This document shows, piece after piece, positions 45,001 to 55,500 of a DNA stretch of 64,000 nt. The DNA is taken from positions 14,432,885-14,496,884 of the forward strand of contig NC_092029.1 in NCBI RefSeq assembly GCF_042242105.1, in the 5' to 3' direction. Position 1 is the first letter of the stretch. Every line of letters starts with the position of its first letter. The DNA is from Pempheris klunzingeri (Eukaryota; Chordata; Actinopteri; Acropomatiformes; Pempheridae). A model generated the notes under the pieces. That model had not been told where the DNA came from. It worked only from the letters and a program-made list of their open reading frames with translations, and did no database searches. The position numbers and the translations under genes were made by a program.

Positions 45001-47068
45001 TCTGAAAACATTCATGGTGGAGCCCTCCTTTTGGTCCTTAGTCACAAGATGTTGCAATTATAATTTTGCAAGACCTTGAACAGCACAGACAGTGTAACAT
45101 GTACCACTACTGCGATTACTAACAGATGTACGGTGGCTGATGTGTGACAGGACAGAGCTGTTGTCTAGACTTTGCCCCACAATGTGTATTTAATCAGTAC
45201 CAGGCAGATGAAAACACTGGGTCCTGAGGTTTTAGCTGGAGATTGCTAGTAAATAGTGTGAAAGTTTTGTGTACGGTCAGATGATTTCCCATCTGTACAG
45301 TTTAGATTTCAGTGATGAGCTACAGTGGATCAGTGGGTGTAGAGCTATGTGGAGTATCTCCCTGAAAATGTGACATTTGGCCAAATGTGTCAATTTATTT
45401 TGTCTTAGCCCCCATCACAGCTTCACAACAGCAGCATCTGATTACATTTTTTCTTTGCAGTTCGATTAATTATGGTTTCAGTGTCCATGCGAGGCCACAA
45501 ATGCACTCTGTAGAGTGTGTGTGGCTTGTCTCAGTGCCTCAAGGAGCTGTGAACAATTCAGGCTGCTGTTGTCTGTGAAGAATAAAATTTGGGGGCTGAA
45601 TACAAACAAAACAGTATTTCTGATGTCCAAGCAGATCTTCGTTCGGGCCATGAGATACATGAAGACAGTGATGGAAAGTCAGCTGGGCTTGTTGTTTGAT
45701 CTTAAAGCACCAACAAGCCCTTAAAGCAGCTAATTTAAACCCAGAAACAGCAGCATTTGCCTTTAAAACTCTGCTAACTACAAGATGAACAGGGCAGACC
45801 TTGTAAAAGTCCAGTATGTGAAGTCCACAGGTTGTTAATTTAAGATAAACTGTCATAACACAGGCTGTGTAGTGGACATATGACATATGACGGTGCCATA
45901 TGGGAACCAATTCTCAGAACTGATTATTCGCTTAAGTTATCAAATGTGAGAATTTGTAGCTTTTCTTGGTCTAACTTCAGATTAAGTTGAATATTTCAGG
46001 AATATTTGGGGGTTTTGTCGCTATTGAGAAGCTATTTATGCTCCAGGATGTTGCCATCACCACGTTTCACTGTTTTCTAAGCTGAACTTCTCGGTCCAGT
46101 GTCCCTGCCCTGAAACCCCTTTTAACATCCAGATTGAATATCTGAAATAGGATCTATCGCCCAGAAGTGCTCTGTGACTTTCTGACTGCAACAATCACGT
46201 AGCTCAAACTTTTCTCTTTAGTCTTTCAGCTAAAGTCCTGCTTTACACCAACATCTGTGATTCACCTCCTTCTGCAGACACACTTCTGGCCTTCTGTCTT
46301 TTTGCACTGAAGTGAAAACATTTTGTTTCCACTTTCACACCAGTGGCAGCAGCGGCCGTCTCGGCCGTGTGACAGCTGTGGATTAATCACACTGAGAGTA
46401 AACAGTGAAGAAATGCAGACCTGAGGCTGTGGCATTGGATTCCTGCTGTGTAATGTCTTTGCCTTCTGATAAAGTCAAATACAGTCACCAGGGCTGCAAC
46501 AAACGATCATAGAATAATAATTTAGTCATGAAATCCTGCAGCCCAGGGCTTCAAATGTCTGTATTCAAAAGTCTTAAACCCAAAGATTTGCAGTAGAAAC
46601 TATGATCTCTGTACTACTTGTTTCAGCCCTAACGGTCACTATAACCCAGCATCTTATCAAGACACAGAAAGTACAAAATGACATGTAGGTGACTAGGTGT
46701 TCTCAGGACCACACAGGTCCACTGTAATATATCACTTTACATACATTTTAACCATTTGGTTAAAAGTGCCGCAAGACCCAATGTGTGTGAGTTTGAAAGC
46801 ACTTTTTTTTTTTAAAAGCTGCAATATTTTACTTCAAGAGTGTTAAAGTATCATAAACCATGTGGCCTTCAAGTGTTGTCTGTGGAGTTGGAGAGGAGTT
46901 ACTGTAGAGGTGTGTTAGGTGCATTGAACGTACCCCAGTAATGACTTTCCAGTGATTGCTCCTCTTGGCTCCCCGTTCAGTATTCCTCCTCTGACTCTCC
47001 AGCTCTGAAGCCCCAAATAAAGAGGCAGCCTGCTCGGCCGTGCGCTCCTCTCCTTTGGTGACTTCCAT
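22977..47068 (-). CDS. ENPP1/3-type ectonucleotide pyrophosphatase/phosphodiesterase lacking somatomedin-B domains (23 exons)
   Basis: ENPPs are zinc ectoenzymes that hydrolyse pyrophosphate and phosphodiester bonds of extracellular nucleotides. Exons (minus): 47068-46934, 42633-42561, 37647-37599, 37499-37411, 37328-37249, 36047-35928, 35210-35101, 34984-34919, 34834-34762, 34092-33984, 33081-32950, 32834-32803, 32665-32538, 31532-31463, 30182-30095, 28838-28654, 28388-28349, 28251-28091, 26601-26466, 25781-25707, 24063-23931, 23445-23301, 23129-22977. All phases agree; total 2382 nt, 793 residues plus TAA. The order is a 45-residue cytoplasmic tail, a signal anchor, a short linker, the catalytic domain and the nuclease-like domain. 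Human ENPP1 and ENPP3 are about 925 and 875 residues and carry two Cys-rich somatomedin-B domains after the anchor; none is found here. GFHGSDN, GYGPGFK and the tail's AASLF resemble ENPP1 more than ENPP3, but a separate fish paralogue is possible, so no symbol is given. The ATG has A at -3 and G at +4. Confidence 0.93.
24232..24345 (+). repeat. dispersed repeat family A, short copy 2
   Basis: 'agcataaagactggaaacag', then 'tggctccgtccgcaggtaac' and 'accagcacctctaacactca', matching 19,190 and 29,732. It lies in an ENPP intron. Confidence 0.7.
26419..26456. repeat. (CA)n microsatellite next to the ENPP exon 19 donor
   Basis: About 18 CA units. On the transcript strand it is a TG run starting about 9 nt after the GTGAGT donor of exon 19. 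Confidence 0.92.
27110..27240 (-). repeat. inverted fragment of the 8,380-type repeat
   Basis: 'cttcatcctctggggaccat' is the reverse complement of the 'cccagaggatga' core seen at 8,450 and 43,300. It lies in an ENPP intron. Confidence 0.6.
29550..29690 (-). repeat. L2-type LINE 3' end, inverted
   Basis: An 'atcaatcaatcaatcaatga' tail is followed by 'cacttatataacaccaattc' and 'tatctcaagacactttccat', the reverse complement of a fish L2-like 3' terminus. It lies in the intron between ENPP exons 15 and 16. Confidence 0.7.
29732..30025 (+). repeat. dispersed repeat family A, copy 3
   Basis: 'tagcttagcttagcacaaag', 'ctggaaacagggggaaacaa' and 'attatatcttgtttgttt', closing with 'ccccaaaatgtcaaactact'. 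It shares both ends with copy 1 (19,190-19,850) and lies directly downstream of ENPP exon 15. Confidence 0.72.
30095..37499 (-). other. ENPP catalytic (alkaline-phosphatase-like) domain, exons 4-15
   Basis: All two-zinc ligands and the nucleophile known for ENPPs are visible: Asp in LISLDGF (exon 4), nucleophile Thr and Asn in [10 protein letters not shown] (exon 5), Asp and His in [10 protein letters not shown] (exon 9), Asp-His in IIISDHGM (exons 10/11), and His in GFHGSDN (exon 14). Possible N-glycosylation sites include NGT after DVPI and NLS in VKNLSC. The intact set argues for an active enzyme. GSDV in FWPGSDVP is as in ENPP1/3 rather than autotaxin, and SDHG (not GDHG) also argues against ENPP2. 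Confidence 0.92.
35214..35264. repeat. (GGAGA)n pentanucleotide array at the ENPP exon 7 acceptor
   Basis: About ten near-perfect 5-nt units start 3 nt from the acceptor (35,212-35,211). On the transcript strand it is a CTCTC array that serves as the polypyrimidine tract. Confidence 0.93.
38135..38420 (+). repeat. dispersed repeat family B, copy 3
   Basis: 'gctgggggcagcagaacaag', 'agctctgttttgttctccac' and 'ctttagctgctaaatgctcc', in the same order as 17,125-17,450. It lies in the long intron between ENPP exons 2 and 3. Confidence 0.68.
39819..39857. repeat. (AACT)n tetranucleotide array
   Basis: About nine AACT units with one imperfect unit. Confidence 0.9.
42634..46933 (-). other. ENPP first intron
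   Basis: 4.3 kb between the tail exon and the anchor exon. It holds a repeat copy (43,240-43,430) and a GC-balanced, low-repeat stretch at about 43,780-43,960 with homeodomain-like TAATTAG/TTAATTAGC motifs. No coding exon is recognised. Confidence 0.6.
43240..43430 (+). repeat. dispersed repeat like 8,380-8,900
   Basis: 'tggttggactgtaacattca', 'tggtccccagagaatgaaac' and 'ttccctgacttttcctctag' follow the order of the common fish repeat also present at 8,380-8,900. Confidence 0.7.
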
Positions 47069-47235
47069 GCTGCAGGGCGCACAAAATAAAAACAAAAGAA
47101 GCTGCCAGTGTTTTCTAGGAGAGACCGAGTGGCAGGCAGAGCTTCCCCGGTGTGGGCTATATGCTGTGGGCTGGGATATGACCCTGTGCTGCACTGTGGC
47201 ACCGCCTCGTTTCCTGACGTCTCAGAGTTGAACGA

Positions 47236-47255
47236 AGCAGCAGCAGCAGCAGCAT
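47236..47255. repeat. short (GCA)n array upstream of the ENPP start
   Basis: Six to seven GCA units about 170 nt upstream of the ENPP ATG, in the presumed 5' UTR or proximal promoter. Confidence 0.85.
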
Positions 47256-49285
47256 CAGGACTGTGAGACTGATCTGAGGGAGGCTGGTTAAAGGAAGCAG
47301 AGCAGACCTCACCAGTCTGCTATTTTGGCTCCAGTGGCATTTTCCAGCGAAGTCTGTTCACCAGTTAAATCTCAAACTTGGCCACTTCAGAAACCTTAAT
47401 TTAGAGAAGAAGAAAAAAAAAAAAACAAGTTAGTGTTCAGATATATATGTTTGCGAGTGCTTCCAAAGTGCTCTGATTTCTCGAGAACAAACAAGCAGGC
47501 AAACAGCTGTTGAGGAACTTTAAAACTTTGACTTTGCTGACTGAGAACTGCCGCCATCTGCTGGTCAGACTGAAGTGGTGCAGTCCTGGACACAGAGAAA
47601 AATCAGAAAATAAAGCACAGTGCAAAATGTTGATCTGTTCCTTTAATCGTTTGGTTTCTAAACTGCCAGAAAACAGTGAAAAGTGAGAGTGTTTTAACAT
47701 TTCCTGATGCTCAAAGTGACATATTTTATTGCTTGTTTTGTACGATCCAACTGTGTAAAACCCAAAGAAATTCAAGACCAATAAAATTAAACACAATTGC
47801 ATTATCACATCTTGCAGGTACATATAAGCTATAATATTCATTTATTTGTCATTCTACAACACAGGGTTGCACAACAGAATGCAAGCTGTTGCCCCATTTG
47901 CTACATAAGAAAAAAAAAAACAGATACTGTACTAGACTTTATAAATTTATGAATGATTTATAGTCTTAATAGAATAAATCCTTTTTTTTGTTCAACTTAT
48001 TTGCTCTCTTGGGTAAATGTCAAGTTGTCATGATAAACCACATTGAGAGCGAAAAACTGAAAGTGACATTATTCACTGAATGACACTTAACATCCACGAG
48101 TTGTAAATATTTATGAAGTTTGCTTCTTTCCTGTCAGTCATAATGAAAGAGACATGTGATTGTAAAGCACCCTCTAAACAAAGCGTCGCTCTTGAGCTTC
48201 ATGTACAGAGCATCACATACAGAGGTATTACAGTCTGTTGAAGCTTCAGCCACTTAGAAAACACGCGGTTATCACGCTCCACACACACACTGAGTGCTTC
48301 CTGAGAGGTTCTGCCAACGTTTATTTAGATTAAAGTAAGTTCTTGCCCCGGAGCAGCCTGGTTCCTGGACGCCTCTGTAAGACGTGAGCAGTTTGGACGT
48401 CTGCACTCTGTTTTGCTGCAGCTCAAGCCCTTTTATTATTAAAAAGTAATCCTAAAGGTATTTCTGTGGGGTTTTCGGTGCAAACCTTCTCTTTTCAAAC
48501 CGACTTCCCATTTCTTCGTCAGTCTCCAGGTATAAACCAGTCCATTTCCACTCAGTCCTTCCTTCTTAGTCGTATGTTTAAGCCTTTTGCCTTCATCCTG
48601 CCTGCCTTTCTGACACAGTAAACTTGTCCTTTACTCACCTGTCTTGTCTGTGAGTGATGATTTCAAACCTTGGTATACTCCTGAGCTGTTCTGCAGTCTG
48701 TTGTTGCTTTCTTAGCTACAGATGATTGTAGATGTGACCCAATCAGAAACATGTAAATAATATTTCATATGATTACTGTACTAATCCAGTTAGATACAGT
48801 ATAAAACACTCCACCAGATGGTAATGTTGCAACACTGTTGAAGTAACAGTGAGGCGTCTTCCCTGTAGTCGAGACGTTTTCATGAAGCTAAAAGTCGTGC
48901 TATTAATATAACATAATGCTGCTCCTGATCCCTGACAGCTTTAACACGGGCACATTTCAGCTCTGTGAGGTCCAGGTTTCCTTCAGATCCGGTTGGGTCC
49001 TGCGGTGTGATAATCTGGATCACATGTGGCTGGAAACCCTGACCTCTGACCTGTGCCTTGTCCTGCACTCATAAACAGCCGGAGGTTAACTGTTCTCACT
49101 GCCTGTTTATCTTTGTCTCCCTGTGAATGTGTGTGTCTTTGCATTTTTGTGCATACTGCATGCAAGTGTGTGTGTGCGTCTGTTTGTGTAAACATGAAAG
49201 CAGACCTTGTTCTGTGGTGTCATTTTAAGCTGTGAGGGTGTTCGTACATATCTCTGTGTGTGTTTTGTGTCTGGTTGTGGTTATG

Positions 49286-49321
<36 letters not shown>

Positions 49322-51420
49322 TGCTCAGTGAACTCCATGTCTCTCAGCAGATTGTCTCCCTACAGCTGTCCTCAGCTCAGCTGGACTTTACAATATGACC
49401 TTTAATCTTGACCTGCACATGTAGCACTTACTGTCCTCGTCACGTGTTCCTCACGACATCTTCGAGTGCTTTTGAGAAGCATTTTTCACGCTCTAATCGT
49501 TTTCCTGCCAAAGTAAATGCACCAAAGGCACATTGAGCTTGAAAGCATTCTTCAGTCCTGCAGAACTTCACTTTAACTTCTAATCCAAATCATGATATTT
49601 ACCAAAGATATTCCACTCTGGTCATGACAAGTTTGAATATTTAACTTAGTATGTGCATTTTTATTGCTTCAGAAAATCATCAGAACAAGTAGAGAAAGAA
49701 TATAATATGTGTCAGACTGCTGCTGCACTTAAAGTAACCCCTTGAACCCTGACTGCCCCTGCACAGTTTCCCTCAAGGAGCTTCAAAGCTAGAAAAGACA
49801 TGGTTTCGGCCCCCACAGCAGGCTCTATCACAGTGACATATATACAACATATCATGCTTATATCCAGGAAAATGTTAGAATATTCAGTTACCCCAGCATG
49901 ACGTACATTTTGTGGCTTTTAATGCAGTTTAAAGTTTGAACAACAATGTGTTAAAACGACAGGCCCACTGGTGAGTCTGTGGGGACTGAAATGTTTTTTG
50001 TTTAAATAGTTGAGAGCATAGAAAGTTTGTAGGCTATACAACATGTTAAAAGCATGTTTTAACAGACTGGCTTTTGCATTTGTTGGCATTCCCCTGTTTC
50101 CATGCATGTCTAATTTAGATTTAACGGTTCTTTTGTTACCCTTGAAATATTTACATTTTTGCATAATACTGCAACTGTTTATTTATAGCCCTCAATAGAT
50201 TAACTGATTTTCAGAGAACCCATAACAACCACATTAAGTCGAAGCTTTCTTTTACCAGCAACAAGTGACAGCAACAAGTGGGGCACTTTTACAGTGTGTG
50301 CCGCCTGGTGCTCTAAAATCAATCAGGCATCACTGTTGAAACAATTCAAAGCCCCCGGCAGCACTTGAAGTGAAATACAATGTTTTGAACCCTGACTGAG
50401 CCGTGACTTATGAATAACACATCGGGGAAGAGCAGCAGTAGGTGTGCTTAAAGAATTCATCAGCTGACAGCTATAGGCACATCTTCCCCCATGAGATTTT
50501 CTGTAGGCGCTCGTAAATCTGCCATGAATTATTCATTCTAATGACACAATCTTCAGCACATTACATTGAAAGCTTCTGTCTTCTCAGACATATCCGTCAC
50601 TGACTACCTGTCAACTAGGATTTACAGTAGAGCTGAGTTTGCTTTTGCTGTTGTCCTCAAATAATGAGCACCTTTCAAAGCTTTTAATATACACTCACCC
50701 TCACCTGGAACATAAAATCCTGCAGCCCACCTGCTGACTTTGTGTGACTGAATTTATGTTCATTTTCTTAAGCACTGACAGCATGTGACAGTAAAACGTA
50801 CATGTTTCTGACATTCACAAAGGTTTGCTTTAGATTTGTTACATTTGCATAAGAAAAAAAACAACTATTTTTCTAATCTATTTCACACAGTTACTCAACT
50901 GTATAATAGGAGAATAAGTCCCAAAAAAAGATTATTCACGCCTACATCAGTCTGTGAAAGAACATAATGGGGGAGTAAGAATTCTGGTGCAGTTTACAGC
51001 TTCATGGTGAAACTTCTGTGAGCTTTATTCTCGCTAATGATGGTGTGAATATGCTGAGATGGCATTTGACAGTTAGAGAAAGACTCTGTGAGAACTGTGA
51101 GAATTTACCACCAGGGTCCCTTTAGAGTTTGCCTCCTTGCTTCTCAGTACACCACCAAGTGTAATGTAGCCAAACTGACAGGATGATCATTAGTTTTGGG
51201 TACTGAGACATGTCAGGGGGCCAAAGTGGTGGTCCAAAGAGCCATGGAGGAATCTGACAGTGATGGAACACAAAGCTGGTCCTGTCTACCTGTCCTGATG
51301 CACAGGTAGACAAGAAAAAGGAATGGATCCTCTCCAAAAATTCAAGACACACCGATTCAGTACAAAAGCCTTTATTATCATGCTGCATGATTAAAAACAC
51401 CTCCAACGCATAAAAACACA
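47256..51420. other. intergenic region upstream of ENPP, no gene seen
   Basis: AT-rich single-copy-looking DNA with a (TG)n run at 49,290-49,319. Open frames are short and unconvincing. A conserved-looking segment at about 50,430-50,580 is mentioned under findings. Confidence 0.55.
49290..49319. repeat. (TG)n microsatellite
   Basis: About 15 TG units within a broader TG-rich area (49,120-49,320). Confidence 0.95.
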
Positions 51421-51950
51421 CTAGTCAATAAAAAAAATGTCTATACTTTAGGTGTATAATATATGTATATACGTATACATATACAGTACAGTGCAAAAGT
51501 CGGAGGCAGGTGTGAAGTAAGAATGCTTTAAAAAATATGAAATTCAATTGTTTATTTTTATCACTTTATAAAATTCAAAGTGAGCGAACAGAAGAAAAAC
51601 CTGGACCCAGGTGCACCCAGCTACTGTCCAGAGAAGTCTGGCCAGATATAGTCTTCATGGAAGCGACATAACTATGCATGAAAACAGAGGAACCTGTGTG
51701 CAAAAAAAATGGCAGCAGGTGCTCCTGACTGATGAGTCAAAATGTGAAATATTTGGCTGTAGCAGAAGGCAGTTTGTTCACTGAGCGATACGGTAATGAG
51801 TGTCTGCAGGCAACAGTGAAGTTGGTTCCTTGGAAGTTTGGGGCTGCATTTCTGCAAATGGAGTTGGGGATTTGGTCATGATTATTGGTGTCCTCAATGC
51901 TGAGAAATAAAGACAGACACTTATCCGTCATGCAATATCATCAGGGAGGC

Positions 51951-52295
51951 TCAGAGAGGGAAGCTTGAATTAGTCTGTGCTAGAGCCCTGGTGCTCGAAT
52001 TAACAGCCTTACCTCCACTTTCTTGCCCCTCAGCGGACACCATAGAGGCCATTCCTTTGAGCTCACCTGTCCCAGCTGGAGCCCCATCCGTCGTACCTCC
52101 ACACAGCTCGTCCAATTTAAGTCCCATCATGCCAACTGCACCTGGCACAGCTTCAAAAACATCCTCACCCGTCGTGGTGCTCTTTAGACTGCTAACATCA
52201 AGCAGCTCCTCCATAATGCAAAAGTGATCTTCATTAGTTATTAGCTGTGCTGTCATCGCATCACTTGCTCTCTTACGTTTCCTTAATTCCGCCAT
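51951..52295 (-). pseudogene. hAT-family transposase fragment (GTF2IRD2/EPM2AIP1-like lineage)
   Basis: The frame contains EELLDVSSLKSTTTGEDVF and CGGTTDGAPAG. These correspond to the conserved EELL.L..M.GTTTGEDIF and LTTDGAPA blocks of hAT transposases of the type domesticated as GTF2IRD2 and similar proteins. It runs about 114 codons from an ATG (MAELRKRKRAS) but lacks the BED finger, most of the RNase H-like core and the dimerisation domain. It is a relic, not a working gene. Confidence 0.7.
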
Positions 52296-52439
52296 TTTGG
52301 GTCACCTGTAGCACATTTCTTCTTCACTTACTCATTTTATAGAGAAGCTGCCTCGTTCAAGACAGTTACTCCACCTAGCGGTGAGACTAAGAAGTACAAC
52401 ACAGTCCAGTGCAGGTTCCATGTGTGGGCCGTATTACAA

Positions 52440-52523
52440 TACATTTTTAGAATTTTCTGCGGGCCAATGAAAATTGGACCACGGGCCGCAGTTGGCCCGT
52501 GGGCCATAGTTTGGACACCCCTG
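52440..52523. mobile_element. hAT-type terminal segment
   Basis: Ends 'gtttggacacccctg' at 52,523. Read in reverse, this is the CAGGGGTGTCCAAAC terminus typical of hAT elements. It is followed directly by the Tc1 right end. The matching left hAT terminus was not found. Confidence 0.6.
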
Positions 52524-52572
52524 CTTTACAGCATATCTTCACACCTGCCTAAAACTTTTGCACAGCACTGTA

Positions 52573-55500
52573 CAGTATATGTACTGTTTTATAATAGAAT
52601 AAAACTGAACTCTCCTCCACTGGAAAAAACCTTCACAGGGGAATGTCACTAGAACTTTCTATCACCGACCAAGAAATATTTTGGGAAACGTACCCGGTGC
52701 AGAGAGAACAGCAGGCCACCACATCCCTACAGTGACAGTGTGGGACACATCCTAACAGACTCTGGTGTGCCCACATCTCTCCTTACATGGCTGTATCTGC
52801 GGAGGAGTTGTGACCAGTGTCTGCAGCTGAAGACACTTTCAGCCCAGGATTAAATTCTATCATGCGGCCTGCCAACCCTGATCAGGACCTGGACGTGACC
52901 TTTAAACCTTGCAGTCACACTCGATGTTTCTTGTCTTAGTTTAATGTCTTCAGTCGTCCGTCTTCTGAACCTGAGTAAAGCAACCTCCTCCATCCCATTA
53001 GCTTTCCTTGAAGAAAACAGCAGTGGCCTTAAGGTCAAATGAGGGGTTCGCTGCCTGGAAAGAAGTCAAAATATAAACAAAATGCAGCATTATCATTTTC
53101 AACAGACACATAAAGAACAGTCCTGGCTGAGTGCAGCTACAGTCGGCATGTTGTTTCTTTAATACAACCCCTCATTTGGCGATGCTATTAAAAAAGTGAC
53201 CTGTTGAACTTGTTTGCCATGAGGGGGAACAGGGCGGAAGTGCAATCAATGGCAGACAGCAATCAAGCCAAGTGTGACTCACTCACACAGTCCCTTATAG
53301 CTAGTGCATGTGGGATATTGAAAAGTGCACCAGCTTTTTGTAGAATTGACTAAAGAAGCTTATGTGGTTTTACTATAGTTTGATCCATCTTTTTACTTGA
53401 TGAAATATGACGTTGCTTTGGCCACAGTGACGCGTATCGCTTGTCATGCTAATGCTAAACACCCACTTCCTCTTATTTATTTCAGGCAGTTTTTGCAACG
53501 AAGTGCTTTCAATGAAGATTAAAAAATGATAAAGCGAATAATAATGTACAGGTGCTTTTGGACAGTGCTGTGCGGTTCTGACAAAGCAGTGTTTATCATG
53601 TGCTCTGTCCATGTTAAATAAACCAATAAATACATTGTGACATAATTCAATTATAAAGTTAGTCCTGGGTAACTCTTTGAGGCAATATGTCTGAAGATCA
53701 TTGTCACCGAGAGTCACTAACCCAAAGCTTTTATATGAGGGGAAAAAATCCACCTCTATGTTTGAACAGTGAAGAAAAAGACAGCTGGACACAGGACAAG
53801 CTCTTAAAGTGCTTACATTTGTCTTTCATCTCCTCAATTAATCTGAAATCTTAACGCTGGTATTGACATGAATTGTGTTAATAACCTCCTAACAAGAAAA
53901 GTCTGAGAAACATCTAAGCAAAACATTTTGGTAAGCATGACAGATAATGACCTGAGAGTCACCCTGACCGGCAGACAGACTGGCAGTCTCATGTCCACTC
54001 CACTGGAGGCTCAGCTGGAGATCTAAAGAGCAGTTAAGTGTCTCATTACTGTGTGTCAGATGCGTCTCTCAGTGGGACCCCGGACTGCAGCACAAACCCA
54101 GAGTTTACGCTCTCAATCATTAGCATCAACATTACAGGAGGGGGGCGGCCGATATAATGCTGTAACCTCACAGCACCTTATGAGGACGCAAAAAGGTCCT
54201 CAGACTCTCTATTGTGCATTTACTGTGTTTTTCTTATTAAATTCAGCTTTACTAGACTTAAGTTTTGAATAGAAAATGCCAAGAGCAAGCGTCTTGAAAA
54301 TGAGATCCAGACCTTAACTGTTAAAACACAAGATAATGGCTAGATAATGCTAAGATAATGCTAACATCATCCCTGATATAACTTACATTGCCATCAATTA
54401 TATCTAATTGCATAATGAGCATTATTTTCACCCACAATACCCTTTTTTGGCCATATTATTTCCGAGGAGCTCCTCTTGTCCTCATTTGTTATAATTTCTA
54501 CATGTGTCCCTGGTATTTTGTCTACCATTGATCTATTTAGAGCTAAATCAATAGCGTGCATTCAATATGTGACATTTTGCACTTTAGGTTTAATGAGGGT
54601 CATGCTGTCAATGTTTATTGTGGATCTATGGGAGGAAAAGCTGGTGACAGGGTGGGTAATGGCAGAAATATTCACACAGAGAGACAAGTCTTATGTAATA
54701 TCACAACAGTCATGTGACAGTGTTGATTAGAGTGGATGGTGGTAACGCAGGCAGCAGGGATGACTTGTTAAGGAGCACAGAGACTGAGACCGACTGTGGG
54801 ATGACAGGTCTGTGTTCGTACTGAAGTAGGTGTATTCTTCTAACCTCCAGCCACTATTTTGATACACAGTCCAAGTTTTCACATTTAAAATGAATAATAT
54901 CTCTATTGGCATCCATTTTCCGTAACAAGTAAATGAATATTTGACAAATTCCTCATATATTTCCTGCAAAAACATCGTAATAAGAGCACACTTTTTAGTA
55001 TTGATATATATTATACTATAGCATGGAATCAGGACACTGATAATGACAAATGAATACATTTTCTAAAGAGAAAACTATTTGTACCCTCTCAGATAAAACG
55101 ATCAATTCATAAATTAGACAATTTCATGCATATTGAATTTAGATTTGACCCACAGTCGCATGGTTCAGTGGTACAACTCAATCATAGCTAAATATTCAAA
55201 GGCTTTTCTGGTTCGAGGTGGAGACACGTGAACCATGAACCGCCAGTGCCACTCTCAGTGCTGCTTTTGCAGTTCAAAAAATGTCCACGACACGCATGTT
55301 ACAGTGGGTCACTGCCTGCCCTCCTCTGACTTCCTCTCATCCTGAGGAGCAGCACAGGTGTATCATGCTCACTGAGGTGCTGAGGATAATAAATAGATTC
55401 ACCTCTAATTGGAGGGATGTTTGGAATAATTATCAAATGACAGCAGGAGCGGCGGCAGAGTCATGGAAGCAGAGCAAATGATGGGAAAATGAAAGACTTT

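Larger units (their letters stand above)
37599..47068 (-). other. ENPP cytoplasmic tail, signal anchor and linker (exons 1-3)
   Basis: Exon 1 encodes a polar, basic tail ending [10 protein letters not shown]. Exon 2 (73 nt) encodes [17 protein letters not shown] and then RKSSSGN, a type II signal anchor. Exon 3 (49 nt) encodes [16 protein letters not shown]. Exon 3 is required: joining exon 2 (phase 1) directly to the first catalytic exon breaks the frame, while adding 49 nt restores it. Its donor, GG|GTCTCC, is weak. The linker has no cysteine, whereas the family normally has about 20 here. Confidence 0.8.
51482..52572. mobile_element. Tc1/mariner-like element, defective, containing a hAT fragment
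   Basis: Left and right ends (51,482-51,517 and 52,537-52,572) are imperfect inverted repeats, 31 of 36 positions matching, both starting TACAGT and ending AGGCAGGTGTGAAG. They are flanked by TA. The left internal part (about 51,600-51,950) reads, with breaks, like the DDE region of a Tc1 transposase (TDESKCEIFGC, then LVPWKFGAAFLQMELGIW). The right part is not Tc1 but hAT-derived. No intact Tc1 transposase remains. Confidence 0.8.

Noticed and set aside
22977..47068. Identity as autotaxin (ENPP2)
   Set aside because: SDHG rather than GDHG, an ENPP1-like PGSDV segment and a type II membrane anchor argue for ENPP1/3-type.
53373..53792. 139-residue minus-strand open frame
   Set aside because: No recognisable motif, AT-rich biased composition, no splice or promoter context; probably chance.
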